Source: Dokdonella koreensis DS-123 (GTDB lineage: Bacteria > Pseudomonadota > Gammaproteobacteria > Xanthomonadales > Rhodanobacteraceae). From it: a DNA stretch of 64,000 nt. The position numbers and the translations under genes were made by a program. Shown piece after piece: positions 8,678-16,923 of this stretch. The stretch spans positions 1,406,686 to 1,470,685 of the forward strand of contig NZ_CP015249.1 in NCBI RefSeq assembly GCF_001632775.1. The letters are read 5' to 3'. The number at the start of each line of letters is the position of its first letter. Within the stretch, counting starts at the first letter, position 1. Under the pieces are notes generated by a model. The model was not told where the DNA came from, did not search any database, and saw only the letters and a list, made by a program, of their open reading frames with translations.

Positions 8678-9280
8678 ATGAGCCTCGCCGCCGTCACTCC
8701 CAAGGGCACTGCCACGCGCGAAGCGCTGCTCGGCCACGCCTACGGCATCGCCTCCTCGCAGGGCCTGGAAGGTTTGTCGATCGGCGAGTTGGCGCGGCTC
8801 GCCGGCATGTCCAAGAGCGGCGTCTTCGCGCACTTCGGCTCACGCGAGGACCTGCAGCTGGCCGTGCTCGACCACGCCGCCGAGCGCTTCACGCACGAGG
8901 TATTGGTGCCGGCGCTGCGCGCCCGCCGCGGCCTGGCGCGGCTGCGCGCGATCTTCGCCGGCTGGGTGGACTGGGTACGCGAGAGTCCCGAGGGTTGCCC
9001 GATCCTGAGCGCCGCGGTCGAATACGACGGCCGCCCCGGCGTCCTGCGCGAGCGTGTCGTCGCGCTGCAGCTGCGCTGGCGTTCCGAGCTCCGCCGCGCG
9101 GTGCAGATGGCGATCGACACCGGCGAGTTGCCGGCCTCCACGGACCCACACCAGCTCGGCTTTGAATTGTTCGGCATCGTGCTGGCCTACCACCACGATG
9201 CGCGCCTGCTCGACGTGGCGTCCGCGGCCGGTCATGCCGAGGCCGCGCTCGACCGCCTACTGGCGTTCCGTTCCCCCTGA
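8678..9280 (+). CDS. TetR/AcrR family transcriptional regulator
   Basis: A 200-aa regulator. The N-terminal TetR helix-turn-helix spans about residues 8-55, with the recognition region IGELARLAGMSKSGVFAHFGSREDLQLAVL. The remaining alpha-helical ligand domain matches the TetR C-terminal type seen beside alpha/beta hydrolases (VDWVRESPEGCPILSAAVEYDGRPG). The ATG at 8678 is used because it lies just after the promoter; the longer frame would run through the operator. It is followed 19 nt later by the hydrolase gene, so both are likely co-transcribed and derepressed together. The ligand is unknown. Confidence 0.88.
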   Translation: MSLAAVTPKGTATREALLGHAYGIASSQGLEGLSIGELARLAGMSKSGVFAHFGSREDLQLAVLDHAAERFTHEVLVPALRARRGLARLRAIFAGWVDWVRESPEGCPILSAAVEYDGRPGVLRERVVALQLRWRSELRRAVQMAIDTGELPASTDPHQLGFELFGIVLAYHHDARLLDVASAAGHAEAALDRLLAFRSP

Positions 9281-9299
9281 CCGACCCGAGGTGCCCACG

Positions 9300-10229
9300 A
9301 TGCCTGCCTTGCTGCCGTCGATAAATAGCACGATCGTTCTAAAAAAGATCGCCTTCGGGGGCCTGCGTGCCGGTTTCCGCGTCGGCGGCTGGTTGCTGCC
9401 CGGACAGACGCTGCGTCGCGCCGCGGACCTGTTCGGGACGCCGCTGCCGGCCACGCGCGCGCGGGCCGCCGCCTGCGATCCTGCCGGCGCGGTGCTGGGC
9501 GAGGTCCGCCGCGGCACCCAGCGCATCGCCACCTATACCTGGGGCGATCCGGCACGCCAGCCCACCGTGCTGCTCGCGCACGGCTGGTCCAGCTACGGCC
9601 TGTTTCTGCTGCCATGGGTGCAGCCCCTGCGCGATGCCGGCCATGCCGTGGTCGCGTTCGACCAGCCAGGGCACGGCCGTAGCGACGGCCGCCGGTCCAG
9701 CCTGCCGGAATTCGCCGCGGTGTTGCGCCAGGTCGCCGATCACCACGGGGCGCCGGTGGCCGTGGTCGCCCACTCGCTCGGCGGCGCCGCCACCATGCTC
9801 GCGCTGGCCGGCGGCTGGCAGACCGGTCGGGTCGTACTGGTCGCGCCGCCGGCCGATCCGGTGGCCGCCGGCGAGCGCTTCGCGCGCCTGGTCGGGCTGC
9901 CCGATCGCCTGGCCGGACGCCTGCTCGAGGGCTGGCAGGCGCAGACGCATACGCGCCTGGACAGCCTGCAGGCGCATCGCGCCGCGCCACGGCTGGCCGT
10001 GCCGGCCCTGCTGGTGCACGACCTCGGCGACCGCGAAGTGCCCTGGGCCGAGGGCGAGCGCTATGCGCGGCATTGGCCGGGCGCGCGGCTGCTGACCACC
10101 GAGGGCCTGGGCCACAACCGCATCGCCACCGATCCGGGCGTGATCGCCGCCGCGCTGGACTTCCTCGGCGGCGCCGTCGTCGGCGAGCGCGTGGTGTCCT
10201 CGCCGAACCTGCCTTACGGCTTCGCCTGA
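9300..10229 (+). CDS. Alpha/beta hydrolase in the tetR unit
   Basis: A 309-aa alpha/beta-hydrolase. The oxyanion strand reads LLAHGWSSYG, the nucleophile elbow AHSLGG carries Ser159, an acid lies in LVHDLGDREVPW, and His is in GLGHNRI. A hydrophobic/amphipathic N-terminal segment (about residues 14-50) precedes the fold. It follows tetR by 19 nt with GAGGTG as RBS. The second copy of the TetR operator lies inside codons 10-14, so the encoded residues STIVL are partly dictated by a regulatory site. The 3' end overlaps the convergent gene by 16 nt. The substrate is unknown; an ester or lactone is plausible. Confidence 0.85.
   Translation: MPALLPSINSTIVLKKIAFGGLRAGFRVGGWLLPGQTLRRAADLFGTPLPATRARAAACDPAGAVLGEVRRGTQRIATYTWGDPARQPTVLLAHGWSSYGLFLLPWVQPLRDAGHAVVAFDQPGHGRSDGRRSSLPEFAAVLRQVADHHGAPVAVVAHSLGGAATMLALAGGWQTGRVVLVAPPADPVAAGERFARLVGLPDRLAGRLLEGWQAQTHTRLDSLQAHRAAPRLAVPALLVHDLGDREVPWAEGERYARHWPGARLLTTEGLGHNRIATDPGVIAAALDFLGGAVVGERVVSSPNLPYGFA
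9326..9341. promoter_or_regulatory. Second TetR-type operator, inside the hydrolase gene
   Basis: TAGCACGATCGTTCTA differs from the perfect tetR-promoter palindrome by one base. It lies 26 nt after the hydrolase start codon and 676 nt from the first site. It may act as a roadblock or for DNA looping. Confidence 0.55.
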
Positions 10230-10873
10230 GTCTTGGACTTCACGCGCGGCAGCGCCATCGGGTGGGTCTTCTCCGGCGGCGGGCGTGCGGTGCCGTCGTC
10301 GATCACGCGCAGGCGCACGTCGTCGATCCAACCGGTGCCGGCGTCGAGCAGGGCGATGCCCAGGACCAGTTCACGTGTCTGATCCGGCACCACCTCGCGG
10401 ATCGTCACACGCCGCCATTTCGCCTGCGTGCCGGTCATCGGGTCCGACTGCACCTCGCGGATCGCGAAACTGCCGTCCTGGAAATGGACGTACATCCGCC
10501 AGCCCAGCGGGCCGACGTCTTCGGTCCGCAGCAGCGCGGAGAACTCGATGGTCGTGCCCGGATGCGGCGCGACGATGCGCTGCTGCAGCCGGCCCCACCA
10601 CTCCTCCTTCGTCCGCGTGATGCGCGCCGACTGCGCGCCCTGGCCCGGGCGCCGCGTGTCCACCACCATCTCGTAGGCCGGATCGCCGGCGTGCTGCAGC
10701 ATCGCCCAACCGGGAATCTGCGTGCCCTGCATCGGCATCTCGAAGTCGCCATTGGCCAGCGCCACGTCGGTGATCTTGACGGCCTTCGGGGCCTTGTCCG
10801 GCGGGCCAGCCGCCTTCTGGGCATGGGCCGCCGGGGCGACGATCAGCAGGGCGGTGAAAACGAAAAGCTTCAT
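10214..10873 (-). CDS. Exported protein of unknown function, CBM-like fold
   Basis: A 219-aa protein beginning MKLFVFTALLIVAPAAHAQ, a clear signal peptide cleaved after AHA, so periplasmic or secreted. The mature part (NGDFEMPMQGTQIPGWAM, later GWIDDVRLRV) resembles galactose-binding-like beta-sandwich modules, in which NGDFE near the start and W-x-D-D-V near the end are common. No catalytic signature is visible, and the partner or substrate is unknown. The longer upstream frame is not used, since it would bury the signal peptide. The last 16 nt overlap the 3' end of the convergent hydrolase gene. Confidence 0.75.
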   Translation of the reverse strand: MKLFVFTALLIVAPAAHAQKAAGPPDKAPKAVKITDVALANGDFEMPMQGTQIPGWAMLQHAGDPAYEMVVDTRRPGQGAQSARITRTKEEWWGRLQQRIVAPHPGTTIEFSALLRTEDVGPLGWRMYVHFQDGSFAIREVQSDPMTGTQAKWRRVTIREVVPDQTRELVLGIALLDAGTGWIDDVRLRVIDDGTARPPPEKTHPMALPRVKSKTQAKP

Positions 10874-10991
10874 GCGGTCCTCAGGGTGCAGCGTGAAAGG
10901 AATGGGGTGCCGGCCCGCGCGCGGCGGTAGGCGGGCTCGCTCGCCCGTGACGGTCGTCATGCCGTCCGGGCGTGCAGGCGGACCGGCCCCG

Positions 10992-11786
10992 CTAGAGCCG
11001 GCACTGCGGCGCGCGCCCGGCGGCGCGCGCCTCTTCGTAGACCGGCATCAGCGACGGCGCGCGCGCCGCCAGGCGCTCGGCGCGCCGCGTCGGGTCCGGG
11101 TGCGTGGACAGCAGCGCGGGCGGCCGCGAATCGCCGGCATTGGCCTGCATGTTCTCCCACAGGGTCGCCGCCGCGCGCGGATCGAAGCCGGCCGCCGCCA
11201 TGTAGCGCTGGCCCAGCTCGTCCGCCTCGCTCTCGTGCAGGCGCGAATACGGCAGCAGCACCCCCACCGTCGCGCCGATGCCGAGCAGGGCCAGCGCCTG
11301 CGCGTTGTCGTTGCCGCTGGCCGCGCCGGCCACCGCCGCCGCTGCCATCGCACCCTGCGCCGCCATCTGCTGCGACATGCGCTCCGCGCCGTGCTTGGAC
11401 ACGACATGGCCCAGCTCATGGCCGACCACCGCCGCCACCTGGTCCGGTGTGGTGGCCACCCTCAGCAGCCCGGTGTTGACGCCGACCTTGCCGCCCGGCA
11501 GCGCGAACGCGTTGGCGCTGTCGTCCGCCATCAGCGCGACTTCCCACGGCTGGTCGCGCCACGGCGCCGGCAGCTCGGCGATCAGCGCATCGGCGATGCA
11601 GCGTACGTAGCGCTCGCGCCCGGGATCGTTGGCGACCTTGCCCTCGGACTTGATCTGGTCGAACGCGGCCGCGCCCATGCGCGACATTTCCGCATCGGAG
11701 ACGATCATCAGCTGCGTGCGCCCGGTCGGCGCCGTCGCGCAGGCCGTCAGCAGTGCCGCCGCGGTCAGGAAGAAGGTCTTGCGCAT
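10992..11786 (-). CDS. M48 family metallopeptidase, lipoprotein
   Basis: A 264-aa predicted outer-membrane or periplasmic lipoprotein. The signal peptide ends in the lipobox LLTAC with Cys16. The M48 zinc site is HELGH (His123, Glu124, His127), followed by the hydrophobic stretch AAAAVAGAASG and the third-ligand region HESEADELGQRYMAAAGFDP. STHPDPTRRAERL at the end is the conserved C-terminal M48 signature. It is related to E. coli LoiP/YcaL-type proteases that handle unfolded outer-membrane proteins. It runs divergently from icmF across a 144-nt gap and probably has its own promoter. Confidence 0.9.
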   Translation of the reverse strand: MRKTFFLTAAALLTACATAPTGRTQLMIVSDAEMSRMGAAAFDQIKSEGKVANDPGRERYVRCIADALIAELPAPWRDQPWEVALMADDSANAFALPGGKVGVNTGLLRVATTPDQVAAVVGHELGHVVSKHGAERMSQQMAAQGAMAAAAVAGAASGNDNAQALALLGIGATVGVLLPYSRLHESEADELGQRYMAAAGFDPRAAATLWENMQANAGDSRPPALLSTHPDPTRRAERLAARAPSLMPVYEEARAAGRAPQCRL

Positions 11787-11930
11787 GGGATCCCGCTCCG
11801 TGTTGCCCGGCTGCGAGGATACCGGCCGCTCGCGGCAGGGTCGATACGGCGCCGCATCCTGGCCGCCGGGCGACACCCTGGGTGACACCGGTAGAATAGG
11901 GGCCTTGCGTCCGACCGTTCCGGAGTTTTC

Positions 11931-14900
11931 ATGAGCACGCCCGCCCCGCAGGTTCCCGCCAGCGAGCCCTCCCTCGACGCAGCACCGCTGCGCTTCGTCA
12001 CCGCCGCCAGCCTGTTCGACGGCCACGACGCGGCGATCAACATCATGCGCCGGCTGATCCAGTCGCAGGGCGCCGAGGTGATCCACCTGGGCCACAACCG
12101 CTCGGTCGAGGACGTGGTGCGCGCCGCCCTGCAGGAAGACGCCGACGCGATCGCGCTGTCGAGCTACCAGGGCGGCCATGTCGAGTACTTCAAGTACATG
12201 GTGGACATGCTCAAGGAGCGCGGCGCCGGCCACATCCGTGTGTTCGGCGGCGGCGGCGGCACCATCACGCCGGAGGAGATCCGCGAACTCGAAGCCTACG
12301 GCGTCGAGCGCATCTACCACCCCAACGACGGCATGAAGATGGGCCTGGTCGAGATGATCGAGGACGTCGTGCGTCGCGCCGCGCAGGCGCGCGCCGCCGC
12401 TGGCCGTGAGGCCGCGGACGGCACGCCCGGCATCGACGACGAGATCGGCATCGGCCACGTGCTCTCCGCGATCGAGGACGGCAGTCACGGCGAGGCCGAG
12501 CTGGCCAAGCGGCGCAAGGCCTGGCAGCTCGCCGGCGGCAAGACGCCGGTCATCGGCATCACCGGCACCGGCGGCGCCGGCAAGTCCTCCGTCACCGACG
12601 AGCTGCTCAACCGCTTCCTCGCCAGCTTCCCGCAGATGCGCATCGCGGTGATCTCGGTCGACCCCACGCGCCGGCGCACCGGTGGTGCGTTGCTGGGTGA
12701 TCGCATCCGCATGAACTCCCTGCGCAGCCATCGCGTCTACATGCGCTCCATGGCCACGCGCCGGCAGAACGTGGCTACCAATGCCGTGCTCAAGGACTGC
12801 ATCGCGTTCCTGAAGAGCCTGACGTTCGACCTGGTCATCGTCGAGACCGCCGGCATCGGCCAGAGCGACTCGGAGATCGTGGATCTGGTCGACTTCCCGA
12901 TGTACGTGATGACCAGCGACTACGGCGCCGCCAGCCAGCTCGAGAAGATCGACATGATCGACTATGCAGAGCTCGTGGTGCTCAACAAGTACGACAAGCG
13001 CGGTGCCGAGGACGCCCTGCGCGACGTGCGCAAGCAGTGGAAGCGCAATCGTGTCGCGTTCCAGGTCAAGGACGCCGACGTGCCGGTCTATCCGACCATC
13101 GCCAGCCAGTTCAACGACCCCGGCATCAGCTGGATGTTCTCCAACCTGTGCCGGCTGCTGCGCGAGAAGCTGGCCCTGCCGGCCGCCGGCTGGACGCCCG
13201 TCCTCGACACCACGCTGAAGGAACCGCGCGCGACGGTGCTGATCCCCGGCAGCCGCGTGCGGTACCTGGCCGAGATCGCCGAGCAGGGCCGCCGCATCAA
13301 CACCGACATCGGCCGCCAGGCCGAAGCCGCCGACCGCGCGCAGGCGATGTGGCAGGCGCTGGAGGAACTGTCCGACGACCGGCTGCCCAAGGCGCTGGAC
13401 CTCTACGGCGCCGCCGACCTGCTGCCCGCCGAAGGCGCCGCCCTCGACCGTTCGCTGCTGACGCTGCGCCAGCGCTACAACGACGCGATCCAGGCGCTCT
13501 CGTCCGATTCCCTGAAGCTGCTGCGCGACTGGCCGCAGCGCCTCAAATCCATCACCGACGAGTTCACCGAGTACCAGGTGCGCAACAAGGCGATCAAGGT
13601 CGACAACTACCGCGATTCCCTCAGCCACCAGAAGATCCCGAAGATCGCCGCACCGACGTACAAGAGCTGGGGCGAGCTACTGGCCTTCCTAGGCAAGGAG
13701 AACCTGCCCGGGTCGTACCCCTACACCGGCGGCGTCTATCCGTACCGCCGCACCGGCGAGGACCCGATTCGCATGTTCGCCGGCGAGGGCACGCCCGAGC
13801 GCACCAACCGCCGCTTCCATTACCTGTCCGTCGGCCAGCCCGCCGCACGCCTGTCCACCGCGTTCGACTCGGTGACGCTGTACGGCGAAGACCCGGCCCC
13901 ACGCCCGGACATCTACGGCAAGATCGGCAACTCCGGCGTCAACATCCCGACGCTGGACGACATGAAGAAGCTGTACTCCGGCTTCGACCTGTGCGCGCCG
14001 ACCACGTCCGTCTCGATGACGATCAACGGCCCCGCGCCGATGATCCTGGCGATGTTCATGAACTGCGCCGTCGACCAGCAGGTGGAGAAGCACCTGAAGG
14101 CCGACCCGGCACGCTGGGCGGACGCCGAGATGAAGATTGCCGCGTTCTTCCAGGGCCGCGAGCGCCCGCGCTACCACGGCGAGTTGCCGCCGACCAACGA
14201 CGGCCTGGGACTGGGTCTGCTCGGCGTCTCCGGCGACCAGTTGGTGGACGCGGACACCTACGCCCGCATCAAGGCCGAGACGCTGGCCACCGTGCGCGGC
14301 ACCGTGCAGGCGGACATCCTCAAGGAAGACCAGGCGCAGAACACCTGCATCTTCAGCACCGAGTTCGCGCTGCGCATGATGGGCGACATCCAGCAGTACT
14401 TCGTCGACCAGAAGGTGCGCAATTTCTACTCGGTCTCGATCAGCGGCTACCACATCGCCGAAGCCGGGGCCAATCCGATCTCGCAGCTCGCCTTCACGTT
14501 GTCCAACGGCTTCACGATCGTCGAGTACTACCTCGCGCGCGGCATGCACATCGACGACTTCGCGCCGAACCTGTCGTTCTTCTTCAGCAACGGCATGGAC
14601 CCCGAGTACACCGTCATCGGCCGCGTCGCCCGCCGCATCTGGGCGCGCGCGATGCGCGAGCGCTACGGCGCCAACGAGCGCAGCCAGATGATGAAGTACC
14701 ACATCCAGACCAGCGGCCGGTCCCTGCACGCGCAGGAGATCCAGTTCAACGACATCCGCACCACGCTGCAGGCGCTCTACGCGCTGTTCGACAACTGCAA
14801 CAGCCTGCACACCAACGCCTACGACGAGGCGATCACCACGCCCACGGAAGAATCCGTGCGCCGCGCCGTGGCGATCCAGATGATCATCAACAAGGAAATG

Positions 14901-15464
14901 GGCCTCAACTTCATCGAGAACCCCTGGCAGGGCAGCTTCGCCGTCGACTACCTCACCGACATCGTCGAGGAGGCCGTCTACAAGGAGTTCGAGGCGATCA
15001 GCGAGCGCGGTGGCGTCCTGGGCGCCATGGACACGATGTACCAGCGCGGCAAGATCCAGGAAGAGTCGATGTATTACGAGCACAAGAAGCACGACGGCTC
15101 GCTGCCGCTGGTCGGCGTCAACACCTTCCTGCCGAAGGAACACGCCGGCGAGGTGGTCACCGAGATCGAGCTGATCCGCTCCACGGAAGAAGAGAAGGGC
15201 CAGCAGATCGAGAACGTCCGCAACTGGCAGCGCTCGCGCAACGCGCTGGCGCCGGCCGGCGAGACCTCACACGCGCACCAGGCCGCTGCCGACGAGGAAG
15301 CCCCGATGGTCCACGACGGCCACGGCCTGGCGTACCTCCAGAACGCGGCGCGCGAGCGCAAGAACGTGTTCGCCGCGCTGATGGAGGCCGTCAAGACGCA
15401 TTCGCTGGGGCAGATCAGTCATGCGCTCTATGACGTGGGTGGGGAGTATCGGCGGAATATGTAG
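11931..15464 (+). CDS. icmF: Fused B12-dependent isobutyryl-CoA mutase IcmF
   Basis: A 1177-aa three-part enzyme. The N-terminal B12-binding domain (about 20-150) has the DGHD motif with cobalt-ligand His32. A MeaB-like G3E GTPase chaperone domain (about 200-415) has the P-loop GTGGAGKSS (212-220) and NKYD. The C-terminal TIM-barrel mutase domain spans about 560-1100. It interconverts isobutyryl-CoA and n-butyryl-CoA by adenosylcobalamin radical chemistry, and some members also act on isovaleryl-CoA. The fused order and length are typical of IcmF. The predicted substrate-pocket residues are Tyr603 (GGVYP) and Gln803 (QAQNT); most IcmF have Phe at the first position. RBS GGAG lies 6 nt before the ATG; no cobalamin riboswitch is seen. 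Confidence 0.93.
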   Translation: MSTPAPQVPASEPSLDAAPLRFVTAASLFDGHDAAINIMRRLIQSQGAEVIHLGHNRSVEDVVRAALQEDADAIALSSYQGGHVEYFKYMVDMLKERGAGHIRVFGGGGGTITPEEIRELEAYGVERIYHPNDGMKMGLVEMIEDVVRRAAQARAAAGREAADGTPGIDDEIGIGHVLSAIEDGSHGEAELAKRRKAWQLAGGKTPVIGITGTGGAGKSSVTDELLNRFLASFPQMRIAVISVDPTRRRTGGALLGDRIRMNSLRSHRVYMRSMATRRQNVATNAVLKDCIAFLKSLTFDLVIVETAGIGQSDSEIVDLVDFPMYVMTSDYGAASQLEKIDMIDYAELVVLNKYDKRGAEDALRDVRKQWKRNRVAFQVKDADVPVYPTIASQFNDPGISWMFSNLCRLLREKLALPAAGWTPVLDTTLKEPRATVLIPGSRVRYLAEIAEQGRRINTDIGRQAEAADRAQAMWQALEELSDDRLPKALDLYGAADLLPAEGAALDRSLLTLRQRYNDAIQALSSDSLKLLRDWPQRLKSITDEFTEYQVRNKAIKVDNYRDSLSHQKIPKIAAPTYKSWGELLAFLGKENLPGSYPYTGGVYPYRRTGEDPIRMFAGEGTPERTNRRFHYLSVGQPAARLSTAFDSVTLYGEDPAPRPDIYGKIGNSGVNIPTLDDMKKLYSGFDLCAPTTSVSMTINGPAPMILAMFMNCAVDQQVEKHLKADPARWADAEMKIAAFFQGRERPRYHGELPPTNDGLGLGLLGVSGDQLVDADTYARIKAETLATVRGTVQADILKEDQAQNTCIFSTEFALRMMGDIQQYFVDQKVRNFYSVSISGYHIAEAGANPISQLAFTLSNGFTIVEYYLARGMHIDDFAPNLSFFFSNGMDPEYTVIGRVARRIWARAMRERYGANERSQMMKYHIQTSGRSLHAQEIQFNDIRTTLQALYALFDNCNSLHTNAYDEAITTPTEESVRRAVAIQMIINKEMGLNFIENPWQGSFAVDYLTDIVEEAVYKEFEAISERGGVLGAMDTMYQRGKIQEESMYYEHKKHDGSLPLVGVNTFLPKEHAGEVVTEIELIRSTEEEKGQQIENVRNWQRSRNALAPAGETSHAHQAAADEEAPMVHDGHGLAYLQNAARERKNVFAALMEAVKTHSLGQISHALYDVGGEYRRNM

Positions 15465-15523
15465 CCGAGCGATATCCTTCGCGTCTTCGACCGCTTGCTT
15501 CGCGACGCCGGGCGGGGCGAGCC

Positions 15524-15799
15524 ATGATCGCCGGGTCGAACGAACCGGTATTCTCGTTTGCCGATGCCCGAAAGTGTCCAGCTACAAGCCTGGGCGAAGC
15601 CGAATGTCGCGCGAAGATCGATTTCTTCAATGATCGAGTCGCGTGTGTCAGTGCCGCGCTGTCGCCTCGGCGATTGGCGCCTCGCTGTGCGGTGCTCGGA
15701 GAAGTCGGGATAGGTTTGACCTTAGTTCGCGTCGGCGAGTTGGAAGTCCGTTCCGTTGAGCGCTACCGTTGGAATTCGATCACAGGGGGAGAGCAATGA
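15524..15799 (+). CDS. Possible small protein coupled to the restriction gene
   Basis: A 91-aa open frame starting MIAGSNEPVFSFADARK. Its stop codon overlaps the start of the nuclease gene as ATGA (15796-15799), an arrangement typical of translational coupling. The composition is plausible for a protein, but no motif or family is recognised and no good RBS is seen. It fills most of the 331-nt gap after icmF. It could be a genuine small leader gene of the R-M island, a remnant of another island gene, or chance. Confidence 0.35.
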   Translation: MIAGSNEPVFSFADARKCPATSLGEAECRAKIDFFNDRVACVSAALSPRRLAPRCAVLGEVGIGLTLVRVGELEVRSVERYRWNSITGGEQ

Positions 15800-16617
15800 T
15801 CGGCCCAGGGATCTTGACCAGGACTCTCAGCGTCCCGACCTGTCGCGGCAAGGACAAGAAGGCTTGGCAGTACCACCCACGTAGCGACGTGCACTCGAAG
15901 ATCGCTTGCTGGACGCTGTTGCTCGATTGTCTGCTCGAGTGCGACGCGCTCTACGAGGACGCCGTCGCCGGTCGGATCGGTTTCGCGATCAACTATCTGA
16001 TGGTGGGGCCGATCAACAAGACGCTCGATCTCGTGTTTACGCGGGTACCCAGAAGCCGATCGGATGGTGTGGGCCGTCGCACGTTCGCCGAGGTGGGGCT
16101 CAGCTACGGCATCGAGCTGTCGGAGGCGGAGCAGGCACGTCTGGCCGGCTTGGAAGCGGTCTTCGAAGAGAGAAAGGACGACGTGTCCGAAGTCGCGATC
16201 GCCGTAGAGGCGAAGGCTTGCATGACCGATCACGTCGGTGCTTTGCCGAGGCTACACGCCGAGATTTTGGCGACCGGCTACCTCGCTCGTCGGGCTGCGC
16301 CCCAATGTACGGTCATTTCGTACACCTTGGTCAACACCGCGGATAGTTTCGTGTCTGGCGACGGCAAGTCCAAGGTTATGAGACAGCCGGACAGTACAAA
16401 GGCGGTGTTGGCGATGCTCGCTAACGCCGTACCACTTCGTCGCGACGAGCACGGCTTGCTGGGTTACGACGCGGTGGGAGCATTGACGATCGAGTGCAGG
16501 AATGACGGTTCGCCCGTCACCCTGTCGGGTGCCGAGTCGGCTCCTAGGGCGACCGACTCGATCCGCTACGAGCGGATGATCCGGCAGATCTGCGCGACGT
16601 ACCGAAACCGACGTTGA
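15796..16617 (+). CDS. Candidate PD-(D/E)XK restriction endonuclease
   Basis: A 273-aa protein that I cannot assign to a named enzyme. Predicted catalytic residues are Asp78 (NKTLDLVF) and the Glu138-x-Lys140 pair in AIAVEAKACM, the D...E-x-K pattern of PD-(D/E)XK nucleases. Conserved-looking stretches include IGPGILTRTL and WQYHPRSDVHSK at the start and VNTADSFVSG (about 180-189). It sits directly before a regulator, a C5 methyltransferase and Vsr, so the simplest reading is a type II restriction enzyme cutting the sequence that the methyltransferase protects. RBS GGGGGAGAG precedes the ATG. Base composition is less GC-rich than flanking chromosome, supporting horizontal transfer. Confidence 0.65.
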   Translation: MIGPGILTRTLSVPTCRGKDKKAWQYHPRSDVHSKIACWTLLLDCLLECDALYEDAVAGRIGFAINYLMVGPINKTLDLVFTRVPRSRSDGVGRRTFAEVGLSYGIELSEAEQARLAGLEAVFEERKDDVSEVAIAVEAKACMTDHVGALPRLHAEILATGYLARRAAPQCTVISYTLVNTADSFVSGDGKSKVMRQPDSTKAVLAMLANAVPLRRDEHGLLGYDAVGALTIECRNDGSPVTLSGAESAPRATDSIRYERMIRQICATYRNRR

Positions 16618-16659
16618 CCCCACGGCACGCCGACGTAGTTTCGTCATGGGCCGGATTGA

Positions 16660-16678
16660 TTACACCGAGGTGGTGTAA
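16660..16678. promoter_or_regulatory. Inverted-repeat operator upstream of the RHH regulator
   Basis: TTACACC and GGTGTAA form perfect 7-bp arms around GAGGT, centred 39 nt upstream of the regulator start. A -35-like TTGATT (16656-16661) overlaps its left arm. The position suits autoregulation of the RHH-methyltransferase-vsr transcript by the RHH protein. Confidence 0.6.
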
Positions 16679-16707
16679 AGTGATGTGAATTTTGTTGGAG
16701 ACCCTCG

Positions 16708-16923
16708 ATGAGTCGTCTACGAAGCATCGCCAAGCCGCGGATAGGTGGCTCCGACGTCACGCGGGCTTCGGTCAGCTTTCCGGCAGATGTCTATGCGGAG
16801 CTCGAGCGCATCGCCACGTCAAAGAAGGTATCGGTGGCGTGGGTCGTCCGCGAGGCGGCCGAGCGTTACGTCGCCGATCAATGGCCATTGCTGGCCTCGA
16901 CGTCCAAGAGGAGCGGGGAATGA
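16708..16923 (+). CDS. Ribbon-helix-helix (CopG-like) regulator of the R-M island
   Basis: A 71-aa protein with a basic N-terminus and one ribbon-helix-helix unit: beta strand RASVSFP (19-25), helix ADVYAELERIATSKK, turn, and helix SVAWVVREAAERYV. Such proteins dimerise and bind short palindromes. The TTACACC/GGTGTAA inverted repeat 29 nt upstream of its start is the obvious target. Its stop overlaps the methyltransferase start as ATGA, so regulator and methyltransferase are translationally coupled. RBS GGAG lies 8 nt before the ATG. Classical type II systems use XRE-type C proteins; an RHH controller is less usual. Confidence 0.75.
   Translation: MSRLRSIAKPRIGGSDVTRASVSFPADVYAELERIATSKKVSVAWVVREAAERYVADQWPLLASTSKRSGE

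Noticed and set aside
11787-11930. Cobalamin riboswitch upstream of icmF
   Set aside because: The 144-nt gap is too short and has no B12-box-like sequence; only a possible TAGAAT -10 at 11892-11897 was seen.
10992-13628. 878-codon minus-strand frame covering the start of icmF
   Set aside because: Only its last 265 codons (from 11786) encode the M48 protein; the rest is the antisense shadow of icmF.
13037-15433. 798-codon frame inside icmF
   Set aside because: Out-of-frame shadow; arginine/proline/alanine-rich with no domain.
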